Shown here: in pieces, positions 1 through 8,117 of the stretch
Numbering within the stretch: the first letter of the stretch is position 1
How the letters are laid out: every line of letters begins with the position of its first letter
Source: Candidatus Heimdallarchaeota archaeon
Lineage (GTDB): Archaea > Asgardarchaeota > Heimdallarchaeia > Heimdallarchaeales > Kariarchaeaceae
Direction of reading: 5' to 3'
DNA: 64,000 bases
Assembly: GCA_030149205.1 (NCBI GenBank)
Contig: JASBSB010000006.1
Location: 372,001-436,000 of the forward strand
Notes under the pieces: model-generated
Databases searched by the model: none
What the model saw: the letters and a program-made list of their open reading frames with translations, nothing else
Told to the model about the DNA's origin: nothing
Made by a program: the position numbers and the translations under genes

Positions 1-1076
1 CTTGTCCCAAAATTAGATCACACTGGAATCACCCTCTGAGCTCGGATTCTGTGGTTGTACCAGACCACAGAGCACAACAGGCTCTTCCGCTTGTTCTGAG
101 GCTTGTGATCTCGCAGGAGGCGTGGTCGCTGCTTCAGCTGACCAAACACATGCTCGACCTCTGCCCGGAGGTAGACCCGACAGTTCTTCGTATAGATCCC
201 CCGATGCTGGCTTTGCAGCCGAACCAATCGATCCATGGGGCTGGAGGTCCCATGATCCCTGGAGTTTGATTTCTTGGGGATCACCGCCTGAAGTGTCTCC
301 TGAGCCAACAGCCCGATGATGCTCTCACTCCAGTAGGCCCTGTCAGCATGAACACGCCTCAGAGGAGGGATCAGACGCCGATACAGCCCCTCCCAGAGCC
401 TGCCAAAGGCAGCAGCATCATGCTCGGGGGCGCTGGAGGTGCAGACACCGACGACAGCCCTGCTTGGCAGCCCGACCGCCAGGTGGAGCTTGACAAAGAT
501 GGGGGAGCTCTTGCTGAGGGTCTGCCTCCCCCACTTGAGCAGCCTCCAGAAGCTCCCCTCTGTCAGCTCAAAGCCTGAGCTGTCTATCGCCACATCTGTT
601 GTGTGTTGAGAGCAGGCAAAGCCCAGCTGCTTGATCAGGCTCTCCAGATTCGCCTGCGAGACCTCATCCCACGCCCTGTGAAAGGTGGACTTGCTGGGGA
701 TGTGTCTCAGGTACCCCGCTTCGATCAAGAAATCACAGAGCCTAAGCTTGGGGGGAAGGTCCCTCCAAACAATCTGATCCTGCAAAGATACAGATGGCGA
801 CCAGCACCCATCTGAGCCCCACCCGAGGCCTGCCTAGTTTTGAGGCTCTTTTTGCGTCTGGGAACTTGGGACGAAGGAAATCTTGATTTAAGATGAGAAA
901 TTCGGACAGTACATGGAGGTTAATGACCTGTGTTTGTGGCACTAGTCAGTTCTGACCCTCTACTATATATCTAGTTCGATTCTAGCCTAATCTCAGGCGA
1001 GGTTCTCTCTCATCTGAAAATCTTTAATCCATTGAGCCTGAGGGCTCAATGCTTGTCCCAGGAGTTTTGGGACAAG
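1..1076 (-). mobile_element. IS5-like insertion sequence, complete or nearly so
   Basis: The window opens with CTTGTCCCAAAA (1-12), and its exact reverse complement lies at 1065-1076. These 12-base perfect inverted repeats bracket a single transposase locus read on the minus strand. The element is visibly GC-richer than the AT-rich chromosome after 1077, which points to acquisition from a higher-GC host. The left flank is outside the window, so a target-site duplication cannot be checked and the left repeat could extend further. The 120 bases between the transposase start and the right end are non-coding. Confidence 0.85.
18..942 (-). pseudogene. IS5-family DDE transposase, split by a frameshift
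   Basis: Two overlapping minus-strand frames make one transposase. The 5' frame (942 down to 742) gives the N-terminal part ending in LRWVLVAICIFAG. The 3' frame (785 down to 18) continues with QDQIVWRDLPPKL, the usual IS5 N-terminal block, and carries the catalytic triad: D in TDVAIDSSG, D in HADRAYWS, and E in VEHVFGQLKQ. Moving from the first frame to the second near base 785 needs a +1 shift at ATCTTTGCAGG. This could be a disabling one-base indel or a programmed frameshift. The known IS5-family cases I am aware of use -1, so a mutation seems more likely. All three catalytic residues remain, so decay must be recent. Confidence 0.8.
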
Positions 1077-1077
1077 C
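1031..1077. repeat. Two tandem palindromes at the IS right end
   Basis: ATTGAGCC-TGAG-GGCTCAAT (1031-1050) is a perfect 8-bp stem. It is followed directly by GCTTGTCCCA (1051-1060) and TGGGACAAGC (1068-1077), a perfect 10-bp stem. The second hairpin contains an inverted inner copy of the terminal repeat facing the outer one. The left end has no equivalent. Confidence 0.8.
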
Positions 1078-1508
1078 TTACCCCATATTATTAATAAGTT
1101 AAGCTTTTAGCAAACCTTAGCTGTACAAATCATAGTTTATCAGAATAAATCGTAAATATTCTAAGATAAATATTGAAAATTCTGTTAGAATAATTAATGG
1201 ATTATATAAAATTGCATTAATTAGCAATAAATTTCATTCATAAAGACTATATAACCACCTAAACCATAAATTATGAATAAGGGCCTCCCTGTTTACTATA
1301 ATCACTCATAAGGTCAACAGAAACATCATAAGATGTTGAGGATGTTTGGTTGAATTTTTTCACCCAATCTGAGACTGTGAAATTTTTAAATGTAGCAGAA
1401 AATGTAAAACTGCCAATTAAATTTATACTGTGTAAAGTATCAATATTTTAAGTGAAATTGAGCATCTGAAGAATGAATAACATTCTATTCTCCGAAATAG
1501 ACTAGAAA
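1077..1508. other. Non-coding AT-rich spacer
   Basis: Very AT-rich sequence between the IS end and the stop of the AbrB-type gene. No open frame, RNA fold or clear repeat was recognised. Confidence 0.5.
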
Positions 1509-2402
1509 TTAAAATCCATCAAAAGATGGAAGACTGGGTTTAAGCTCTTTTATATCCTTTACATCCTGTTCAGGTTTTAGAGGACCCTCCTGTACAAATA
1601 GTTCATTGAACAGTCTCTCGCTTGCTGTTTTGTATTGACGCTGACCAATGGTTTTTAGTGACACTTTCGCCAGTTCTTTTAGTACTCGTATATTCATAAG
1701 TATGGAATATTTATCAGCTAGTTTTTGGGTGATCATATCTTCAATCTCTTCGGTCTCAAGCTTCTTCTTTTTATCAGGGATATGGGCCTGGACAACTTCA
1801 GCTTCTTTGATTAGATTTTCTGTTACTATGTCTCCAACACGGGTTCTAAACTCACTTAGGGTCTCACCAATTGATAAAGCATACATAATTGAAGCTCCTT
1901 CTTTGTCTGTAATTGGCCCCATTATCTCTAAATTTTTCACCTTATTTGAGAATTCTTCGAGGAGGGTTGGAAAGTCCAGATCAAGGTCTTCTGCAAAATT
2001 TGATAAACAGTCCACATAGTTTCCTGTCAACCACTCTTCTGAGCCTTCTTTTAAAACTTCAACAACCTCATCTAAAATAGCCTGGGCTCCTAAAATCTTA
2101 AATTCAACCTTACCGATACGATCTGTGATGTAGTTGTCACCACGATAAAATTGTTGATACAAAAGGTCTTTAATGATATCTTCAAGCTCATCTAGAGTTA
2201 GAAACCTTTCACCAAGCTGTCCAGATTTCTGATTTAGATATTTGATATTTTTCTCAGTTTCGCGAGCTTTTTCTGCGATAAGAAAATGTCCTCTAATTCG
2301 AAAATTCATTTTGTCCTTTGGTTGGATATTTAACCGCTTTCTATATTTAGCAGGAACAACGATTTGACCCTTGTTACTTACTTTATGACCTTCTGACACC
2401 AT
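1509..2402 (-). CDS. AbrB/SpoVT-domain protein with long helical C-terminus
   Basis: A 297-residue protein. Residues about 5-45 (HKVSNKGQIVVPAKYRKRLNIQPKDKM onwards) match the swapped-hairpin AbrB/MazE DNA-binding fold, including the GQIVVPAKYRKRL core seen in archaeal AbrB-like regulators. The remaining 250 residues are charged and mostly helical and match no family I recognise. Most archaeal AbrB-domain proteins are short, so the C-terminal extension is the unusual part and may sense a ligand or mediate oligomerisation. The gene stands alone with AT-rich spacers on both sides. A role as DNA-binding regulator is inferred from the N-terminal domain only. Confidence 0.65.
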   Translation of the reverse strand: MVSEGHKVSNKGQIVVPAKYRKRLNIQPKDKMNFRIRGHFLIAEKARETEKNIKYLNQKSGQLGERFLTLDELEDIIKDLLYQQFYRGDNYITDRIGKVEFKILGAQAILDEVVEVLKEGSEEWLTGNYVDCLSNFAEDLDLDFPTLLEEFSNKVKNLEIMGPITDKEGASIMYALSIGETLSEFRTRVGDIVTENLIKEAEVVQAHIPDKKKKLETEEIEDMITQKLADKYSILMNIRVLKELAKVSLKTIGQRQYKTASERLFNELFVQEGPLKPEQDVKDIKELKPSLPSFDGF

Positions 2403-2845
2403 TTGTTATATTAAATTTGACATCAATGAATATAAGGTAATCGGATTCTCTTTAGGAGATAAAGAAATGTTGAACCTTTTTTGCACAATTGTCTAATTTG
2501 GAGAATTAGCCATCGTAAATACAGAATTTTTGAGGCGTTGAACCGCTTGAAAAGTTGAACCCATCCAATATAGTAGACAAGAATTTACTTAAATTTAGTA
2601 GAACAGTATATAATTCCTAAGAGAGATTTATCTTGTACTAATCTAATATTTTGAATTCCATCTATCAGATGGGAAAAGAAGGTGATAAAAAGTAGATTCA
2701 ACTATCGGTGAAGACAGTCAAAATACAAACTGAGATTCAGAAGGAAATGTAATTAAGGTCTCAGAAATTCCTTACAACTGTTAGAGAAACAATCAAACTT
2801 TTTTTATTCTTACATAAATTACTAAGAATACCTACTAAGGTATTT
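2403..2845. other. Non-coding spacer upstream of AbrB-type gene and tRNA-Thr
   Basis: AT-rich spacer that must hold the divergent promoters of the AbrB-type gene (minus) and tRNA-Thr (plus). No further gene was recognised. Confidence 0.5.
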
Positions 2846-2930
2846 GCTTTCGTAGCTCAGCTGGTAGAGCGGTTGACTTGTAAGTTTCAAAGAAATCAAC
2901 AGGTCGTGGGTTCGAGTCCCGCCGGAAGCT
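2846..2930 (+). tRNA. tRNA-Thr(TGT) with 12-nt intron
   Basis: The acceptor strands GCTTTCG (2846-2852) and CGGAAGC (2923-2929) pair throughout. The D-stem is GCTC/GAGC, the anticodon stem GTTGA (2872-2876)/TCAAC (2896-2900), and the T-arm GTGGG-TTCGAGT-CCCGC. The loop reads CTTGTA up to base 37, giving anticodon TGT. Twelve extra bases (2883-2894) sit at the canonical 37/38 position and leave a normal CTTGTAA loop after removal. The intron partly pairs back on the anticodon, a relaxed BHB. The discriminator is T, as expected for archaeal tRNA-Thr. CCA is not encoded. Confidence 0.93.
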
Positions 2931-3003
2931 TTTCCATTCTTAAAAAAAAATTTGATGATAGCTTTTTCTTTATAGATCTGCAGGAGAATTAGACCCTGTA
3001 AAA

Positions 3004-3912
3004 TCAGATTGTGTTTAATATCATTCTTGGTTTGGTAGATGTTATTTCTTCTATGTCTTCAGCTACGCATTTGAGGAGTTCATAATCATGTGATGCTATG
3101 ATGCTATGCCCCTTCTTAAACTGATTAATCGGCAATTCATCCACATCTGAGCCCGAAAGTACCATAACATATCCTCCCATCTGTTCAATTAAAATTTTAG
3201 CTGCTGCAAAATCGTGAACTTTTACAACATTTCTTAGGTCAACAAAGAGTTGAACTTGTTTTGAAGCAACCATAGCTAACTCCCAAGCCACACTCCCTTT
3301 AGATTCTAATGAAAACTGTCCAGAAAATGATTTAAAGTATTCTTTGACCTTGGGGTTATAACTATAAAGGTGAATCTTGTTTTTTCTGGTCAGTCTGAGT
3401 TTTCTGCCTTTATAGATTTTGAGTGGTTTATCATTCATCTTTACTGGGTTGTAACCATCAGTTGATAGCATTTTCGGTGAATATAGATCAAGAAGAATCG
3501 CACTGTCAAGGTCACCCATTTTTGGATTTCTACGCAAGGGGCCATATGCTAATGATATACACCCAATCTGTATACCCTTGCTAAAGTTATTAGAACCATC
3601 CAAAGGGTCAAGCAACATTGCTACAGAATCTTCAGAGTAAACGTCACCGATTTTCTTTACTCCAGATTCTTCTGAGAATAAAATTCCGTTCACCCCATTA
3701 TCTGAAATATAATCTATGAAAGATTGCTCTGCAACAAGATCAGCACGAATCTGCTGTTGTCCGGCAGCATTAATGGATTCTTCGTGCTCTTTAAGTGAAA
3801 CATCACCATTTACAATAGATTTTTTTGATTCTATAACAGCATCAATCAAAATTTGATGAATTGAGTCAAACCGCTCTTGTAAATTATTTGCAAATTTTGA
3901 AAGTGCGACCAT
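3004..3912 (-). CDS. Inositol-monophosphatase family phosphatase
   Basis: A 302-residue Mg-dependent, lithium-sensitive-type sugar phosphatase. Motif 1 is seen as FSEESG (about residue 80), motif 2 as LLDPLDGSNNF (about 101-111), with the second metal aspartate in VHDFAAAKILIEQMGG (about 232-247). These are the metal-binding E, D-x-x-D and D of the IMPase/FBPase/bisphosphate nucleotidase superfamily. In archaea such enzymes act on inositol-1-phosphate, fructose-1,6-bisphosphate or both. The sequence alone does not separate these. It lies alone between tRNA-Thr and the hflX gene, on the minus strand. Confidence 0.85.
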   Translation of the reverse strand: MVALSKFANNLQERFDSIHQILIDAVIESKKSIVNGDVSLKEHEESINAAGQQQIRADLVAEQSFIDYISDNGVNGILFSEESGVKKIGDVYSEDSVAMLLDPLDGSNNFSKGIQIGCISLAYGPLRRNPKMGDLDSAILLDLYSPKMLSTDGYNPVKMNDKPLKIYKGRKLRLTRKNKIHLYSYNPKVKEYFKSFSGQFSLESKGSVAWELAMVASKQVQLFVDLRNVVKVHDFAAAKILIEQMGGYVMVLSGSDVDELPINQFKKGHSIIASHDYELLKCVAEDIEEITSTKPRMILNTI

Positions 3913-4135
3913 GTCCTGCCCTACCTAACGCTACATATTTTTTTGCTATATAATAGTTTATAATCACTTTGGAAAAAAGCACAAATTTTGTTTAGGTTCT
4001 AAATTTATAATCTACTATTGTTAACACAATAAATAATTCATTTGATCTTAGGCTGTTTTCCACGCCTTGTATTACCATTCTTAAAGATATTCTATTATGG
4101 TGGGAGCTTACAATTGAAAACAGTGGTGTCAAGAA

Positions 4136-5386
4136 TTAAGACACCACATCCAGCTTCCGTTGCATTTCAATGTAAAGACCCCGTATTGTCTTACCTGAAA
4201 CCATGGAAGTGCCATTCTGATTCCATTCAACTTGGTCGACCTCGCTGTTTTCATAAATAAAGCTTAGCAGACTTGGACTAACTTCTTCAAAAGTAAAATT
4301 AATAATGTCTTTTTGCAGTATTTTCGAGAGAGTGGATTTAAAAGCTGAAATTAGGGATTCAGGATCCTTCATTGTTACACTAATCACTTCTCTTGGAGGT
4401 ATCTTTTCGTCATTTTGAATATTTTGTATCCTTGACTCTATGGTTTCAGGGGAAGTAAGGTCGGATTTGCTAAGAACTATAATGAGACGAGGATCAGCCT
4501 GATTTCTGTTAATAAATTCTTGAATAGTTTTTTTAAGGTAATCAAAGTGTATCTTCCAAGCTTGGTCATCTAGACTAACATCAATCATTACTATTAGAAT
4601 TTTCGAGTTATAAATAGGATCAAGAAGTTGATTAAAGGCATTCAAGACAGTTGTAGGTAGGTCTACCAGACCCACTGTATCAACAAAGTCTACTGGAAAT
4701 CCTAATATTTTAGACCGGGATTGTTTGATAAACATTGTAGTGAATGCTTTTATATCTGTTTCCTGAGTCTCATTTCCAACCAAAATATTAAACAAAGTCG
4801 ACTTCCCTGCAGAATAAAAACCGATGATGGGGATTTTAGGAATACTATCGTCACCAGTTGTTGGTTGAGAACGGTTCTGAAGCTTTTTGCTTATTTGGCT
4901 TGATCGTTTCCTTATATCCGCACTCATTATATCCTTAAGTTGCTCTCCAATACCCCCAGACCTTGCCTGTTTCTCTCGAATGACCCCCTGCCTTAACCCC
5001 CGAGTAATTCGTGGCCTTGAGTATTGAATCTGTGCGAGCTCAATCTGAAGCTGTACCTCTTTTGAACTGGCTTTATTCTCAAATATTTCAAGGACTAGCA
5101 TAATTTTATCAAGAATTTCTTTATCAAATGTTTTCTCCAAAAATGCATACTGATAAGGTGTGACACCCTGATTAAGGAGGACATAATTGTAATTCATATC
5201 CTCCGTTTCTTCCAACACATCTTGAATTTTTGAATGTGATAGGAAGGTCTCAGGATAATATTTTTGAGTGATAACTTTCTTGTGGTAAACAATTTCATAG
5301 CCTCCTGCATGAGCTAGATCAATTATTTCATTTGTTTCCAAAGAAGGATGGCTATAATAAGAAAGGAGAATTGCAGTCTTCTGCAT
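4136..5386 (-). CDS. hflX: HflX-type ribosome-associated GTPase
   Basis: A 416-residue HflX-family protein. The N-terminal HflX domain (about 1-160) ends in the family-specific arginine-rich helix QLELAQIQYSRPRI-like segment (here IELAQIQYSRPRITRGLRQG). The G domain follows with G1 GFYSAGKS (about residue 189), G3 DTVG and G4 LSKSD, which replaces the usual NKxD. HflX binds 50S subunits and rescues or splits stalled ribosomes. It starts 42 bases after the end of the permuted 5S unit on the same strand, so read-through from the 5S promoter is possible. There is a short C-terminal extension of about 60 residues. Confidence 0.9.
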   Translation of the reverse strand: MQKTAILLSYYSHPSLETNEIIDLAHAGGYEIVYHKKVITQKYYPETFLSHSKIQDVLEETEDMNYNYVLLNQGVTPYQYAFLEKTFDKEILDKIMLVLEIFENKASSKEVQLQIELAQIQYSRPRITRGLRQGVIREKQARSGGIGEQLKDIMSADIRKRSSQISKKLQNRSQPTTGDDSIPKIPIIGFYSAGKSTLFNILVGNETQETDIKAFTTMFIKQSRSKILGFPVDFVDTVGLVDLPTTVLNAFNQLLDPIYNSKILIVMIDVSLDDQAWKIHFDYLKKTIQEFINRNQADPRLIIVLSKSDLTSPETIESRIQNIQNDEKIPPREVISVTMKDPESLISAFKSTLSKILQKDIINFTFEEVSPSLLSFIYENSEVDQVEWNQNGTSMVSGKTIRGLYIEMQRKLDVVS

Positions 5387-5427
5387 TCAAATAATAATTT
5401 TGTGGAGGACTAAAAGAATTGTTGTGT

Positions 5428-5595
5428 ATTGCACCTTAATTCTTCAAATCCAGGTTCGGGATGTTGCTGGGTGGAGCACCTGCTCTATGACCGTGATCAA
5501 GTCACAGCGTGACGCCTTTCCCATACGCTCGCGCAGAATAGTACAGGGCTTTCCGAGGCAGGGCTTAACTTTCTGGTAAGTTATTAAGCACCAAT
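5428..5595 (-). other. BHB-like fold bringing the permuted 5S ends together
   Basis: The flanks pair across the 5S unit: ATTG (5595-5592) with CAAT (5431-5428), CTTAAT with ATTAAG, TTA with TGA. Next to these, CCAG (5576-5573) can pair with CTGG (5453-5450), giving a 4-bp central helix between bulges AAA (5572-5570) and ATT (5449-5447), closed on the exon side by GTT/AAC. This is the H-bulge-4bp-bulge-h' layout cut by archaeal splicing endonuclease. Cutting after the second bulge base would join 5448 to 5570 and yield a circle. The leader CCAG duplicates the helix III strand CCAG, so precursor and mature folds are mutually exclusive, as in tRNA introns. Confidence 0.7.
5448..5570 (-). rRNA. 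5S ribosomal RNA, circularly permuted (3' half before 5' half)
   Basis: Read on the minus strand, the first part (5570-5502) is the 3' part of 5S: AGTTAAGCCC, loop E GTACT, the helix IV loop TGCGCGAGC, and TGGGAAA. The second part (5496-5448) is the 5' part: CATAG, helix II strand, loop C CATCCCGAAC. All five helices form in trans: I 5508-5502/5496-5490, II GCAGG 5483-5479/CCTGC 5562-5558, III CCAG 5470-5467/CTGG 5453-5450 with a 13-nt loop C, IV 5539-5536/5526-5523, V 5549-5547/5516-5514. The natural 3' and 5' ends are joined by CTTGA (5501-5497), and the new ends lie in loop B. The length of 123 nt fits 5S. Ends are set from the flanking BHB-like fold and are inferred. Confidence 0.88.
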
Positions 5596-5635
5596 GAACT
5601 CGTAAGTTCGTTATAACATCCCAAGAAAGTTTCTC

Positions 5636-5647
5636 TATTTAAGAGTT
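5636..5647 (-). promoter_or_regulatory. Likely TATA box for 5S transcript
   Basis: On the minus strand CTCTTAAATAGAG is the only TATA-like element upstream of the 5S flank. A start about 25 bases on (near 5612) would lie just before the pairing leader at 5595. Position inferred only from spacing. Confidence 0.4.
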
Positions 5648-5698
5648 AAACTAGATAACAGTTAAAACAAAATGACTTTGGGTCGTTCTGTGAGTTGA

Positions 5699-5780
5699 AT
5701 GATGATTCTTTGTTATCCGTAACAGATTTGAGGTTCAGAACAGTATTAACTGAACATTGGCACCCCCTGTTGGCGCCAAT
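5699..5780. ncRNA. Possible structured RNA (three hairpins)
   Basis: Three adjacent hairpins: TGTTA-TCCG-TAACA (5711-5724), GTTCAG...CTGAAC (5733-5738/5750-5755), and ATTGGCACC...GGCGCCAAT (5756-5764/5772-5780, one mismatch). On the plus strand 5699-5753 can also be read as a 55-nt C/D-box RNA (ATGATGA at 5699, CTGA at 5750), though its terminal stem is poor. The spacer between 5596 and 5926 is otherwise without a gene. The strand, the ends and the role are unknown. It could be a stand-alone RNA or a leader of coaD. Confidence 0.35.
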
Positions 5781-5926
5781 ATGAGCCTTCTTTATCCCCT
5801 AACCAATACGTTTATGGTGAACTGGAGATACTTTGCTTAGCTCTGAATGGTTGTCCATGTCGAGAAAACTTGGTAAATTGAATATAATGATAGATAAAGT
5901 AATTAACTCTGTTTATAATCTTCGTT

Positions 5927-6427
5927 ATGGAATGGGACAAGTACCTCTCAAGTGAATATCCTAACAGAGAGAAACCATTCAATAAAGCCGTTTTAGGAGG
6001 AACTTTTGATCGCTTTCATGATGCACATAGACTGCTACTAAAGACTGCTGCCTTGTTAGCAAAATCGTTGTTCGTTGGGGTGGTTGGAGTAGAGTTAGGT
6101 AAGAAAATGTTCCCTAATAAGAAACATGGTGATCGAATTCAGGATTATGAGACCCGAATTAGAAATGTTGAAACATTTCTGTCCAAATTTAATTCTACAT
6201 TTGAGGTGGGTGAATTAAAAGATCCTTGGGGACCAGCACCTTATGATAAGAATGCAGACCTAATTGTCGTTTCAGGGGAAACGTATTCATCTGCTGAGAA
6301 AATCAATCAAATGAGAGAAGAAAGGGGATTAGCACCTCTCACTATTGTAACAATTAACAGGGTTCTTGACGAGAAGGGAATCCCAGTTTCTTCAACTAGA
6401 TTACGAGAGTTAGAGGTCAAAAAATAA
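5927..6427 (+). CDS. coaD: Phosphopantetheine adenylyltransferase (archaeal/eukaryotic type)
   Basis: A 166-residue nucleotidyltransferase that joins ATP and 4'-phosphopantetheine to give dephospho-CoA in CoA synthesis. The N-terminal block VLGGTFDRFHDAH (about residues 23-35) carries the T/HxGH-type ATP site as HDAH. The C-terminal ISSTxxR-like block is seen as PVSSTRLRELE. Archaeal PPAT is close to the eukaryotic domain rather than to bacterial CoaD, and the length fits. The ATG at 5927 follows closely after TATA-like AT-rich sequence, so translation is probably leaderless. The SPOUT-like gene follows on the same strand after 49 bases. Confidence 0.9.
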   Translation: MEWDKYLSSEYPNREKPFNKAVLGGTFDRFHDAHRLLLKTAALLAKSLFVGVVGVELGKKMFPNKKHGDRIQDYETRIRNVETFLSKFNSTFEVGELKDPWGPAPYDKNADLIVVSGETYSSAEKINQMREERGLAPLTIVTINRVLDEKGIPVSSTRLRELEVKK

Positions 6428-6476
6428 GCTGTATCTTAAGAGTTAGTTTAAATTTTAGATATGATTGACAACCTTA

Positions 6477-6956
6477 ATGGAAATAGGAAATCAATGGCCA
6501 CTGATAGTTTTACATAATGTCAATGCTTCAAGCAAATGTACAGAATTTGTCAGAATTGGGTCAGCATTTGGGTTCAGAACCTTAATAATCACACAGGCGC
6601 AGGGATCAGCTGCTCAGAATGGGATTCCAAGTGCACAAAAATTAGCTCTCAAGAATAAGCTAAATTTTTTGGCCTTATATTCAGTTGAAGATGTAATTGA
6701 GCTTTTTAACCCTGAGCAGGTTGTACTGATTGCGCCCCCTCCCTTTGGGAAAGAAAATCTCTCACAAGGTGTTATTGATGAGATCAAGGCTCAAAAAACA
6801 GTGGTGGTTTTCGGAGGAAATGACCCAGGTTTGTCAAGAAAGGATCTGGATTTAGGAAGAACGGTTCAGTTGTCTGTTGGGGATATTGGTTCGATTGCCA
6901 CTCTATCACTTACCTTAGCCCTTCTAAAACATGGAAATAATCTATTGCCTGAGTAA
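6477..6956 (+). CDS. SPOUT-fold RNA methyltransferase-like protein (archaeal COG4080-type)
   Basis: About 159 residues. The C-terminal half (VVVFGGNDPGLSRKDLDL..., then SVGDIGSIATLSLTLALLKHG) resembles the knotted SAM-binding end of SPOUT RNA methylases, as in the archaeal group sometimes mislabelled RecB-family nuclease. No substrate is known to me. An upstream TTG (6465) is also in frame, but TTTAAATTTT at 6448-6457 lies about 25 bases before the ATG at 6477. That predicts a leaderless message beginning at this ATG, so 6477 is chosen. Confidence 0.6.
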   Translation: MEIGNQWPLIVLHNVNASSKCTEFVRIGSAFGFRTLIITQAQGSAAQNGIPSAQKLALKNKLNFLALYSVEDVIELFNPEQVVLIAPPPFGKENLSQGVIDEIKAQKTVVVFGGNDPGLSRKDLDLGRTVQLSVGDIGSIATLSLTLALLKHGNNLLPE

Positions 6957-7127
6957 GAATCAATTTCAGAATCCATTAAATTAGATGAGAATGCAAGAAA
7001 TTTCAGCTAAATTAAATTGATTGGAAATCGGCTCTGAATTCTCAAATTTATTCGGTATAGTGTAACAATAGAATTCTTTAGAAGAATGATGGCTAAAGTT
7101 TATAATACTCTGTTCTCATGAACTCCT

Positions 7128-8117
7128 ATGTCACTTATGGGGAAAGAGGTTCTGGTCACAGGTGCAGGTGGTTTTATAGGTAGCCACCTGACAGAGGCAC
7201 TTGTAAAGGAGGGGGCAAATGTCTCTGTACTGCTAAGGTATACCTCGGAAAAAAACATTGGAAATTTAAGATATCTCGATAAAGACCTTTACGATCAAAT
7301 AGACCTCAATTTTGGAACTGTCGAAGACAGAACATTTGTCAATAGTTTAGCAAGGGACAAAGAGATTATTTTTCATCTCGCTGCACTAATAGGAATTCCT
7401 TATTCATATGTAGCTCCTGAGAGTTATGTGTCAACAAATATTATTGGCACTCTAAATTTCCTCAATGCAGCAAGAGAATTTGAACCTGACGTGGCTCTCT
7501 TCACCTCAACCAGTGAGGTCTATGGGACTGCAAATTATGTCCCAATAGATGAAAAGCATCCTTTAAAGGGACAATCACCCTATTCAGCAACAAAGATAGG
7601 TGCAGATAAACTGATCGAAAGCTATTTCCTCTCATTTGATTGCCCAATAGTTACTGTAAGACCATTTAATACTTATGGCCCAAGGCAATCCGATAGAGCA
7701 GTTATTCCAACCATAATCAGTCAGGCAATGTTTAATGATACAATAAGGTTAGGTGACCTCTCACCAACCAGAGATTATGTTTATGTAAGAGATACTGTGG
7801 ATGGATTCATTCAGTTGGCTAAGAAAAAACCATTTGGGGAGGTTGTGAACCTAGCCACAGGTAAAGAATTCAAAATAGGTGACATCGTTGATTTGGTACA
7901 GGAGAATCTAAACACAGATAAAAAAGTCGTTAGTGAATCTCAAAGAATGAGACCATCAAAAAGTGAGGTTCGACAACTACTGGGTGATGCAGGCAAAGCC
8001 AATTCCCTGGGGTGGTCACCGAAGTACAGTTTCGCGAAAGGTCTGGATGAAACAATCAAGTGGTTTAAACAGCATGAGAAATATTCTAAAAAGGATCAGA
8101 GCAGGTACAGTGTATGA
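7128..8117 (+). CDS. NAD-dependent nucleotide-sugar epimerase/dehydratase (extended SDR)
   Basis: A 329-residue extended short-chain dehydrogenase. The NAD-binding glycine motif TGAGGFIGSHL is at about residues 11-21. The catalytic S/T-YxxxK is seen as TSTSEVYG and YSATKIGADK (about 151-160). The overall pattern (NTYGPRQSDRAVIPT, SPTRDYVYVRDTVDGF) is that of GDP-mannose/dTDP-glucose 4,6-dehydratases and UDP-sugar epimerases. It is the first gene of a three-gene operon, its stop overlapping the next start by 4 bases (ATGA). The operon probably makes an activated sugar for surface glycans or protein glycosylation. The exact sugar cannot be told. Confidence 0.88.
   Translation: MSLMGKEVLVTGAGGFIGSHLTEALVKEGANVSVLLRYTSEKNIGNLRYLDKDLYDQIDLNFGTVEDRTFVNSLARDKEIIFHLAALIGIPYSYVAPESYVSTNIIGTLNFLNAAREFEPDVALFTSTSEVYGTANYVPIDEKHPLKGQSPYSATKIGADKLIESYFLSFDCPIVTVRPFNTYGPRQSDRAVIPTIISQAMFNDTIRLGDLSPTRDYVYVRDTVDGFIQLAKKKPFGEVVNLATGKEFKIGDIVDLVQENLNTDKKVVSESQRMRPSKSEVRQLLGDAGKANSLGWSPKYSFAKGLDETIKWFKQHEKYSKKDQSRYSV

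Noticed and set aside
5428-5595. 5S permutation as an assembly or inversion artefact
   Set aside because: A random breakpoint would not leave complementary flanks with a 4-bp central helix and two 3-base bulges exactly at loop B, nor a neat five-base loop joining the natural ends.
5699-5753. C/D-box guide RNA (ATGATGA ... CTGA, 55 nt)
   Set aside because: Box C and D spacing fits, but D' and C' are poor and the terminal stem is weak, while the same bases form a perfect 6-bp hairpin. Kept only as an alternative reading of the structured element.
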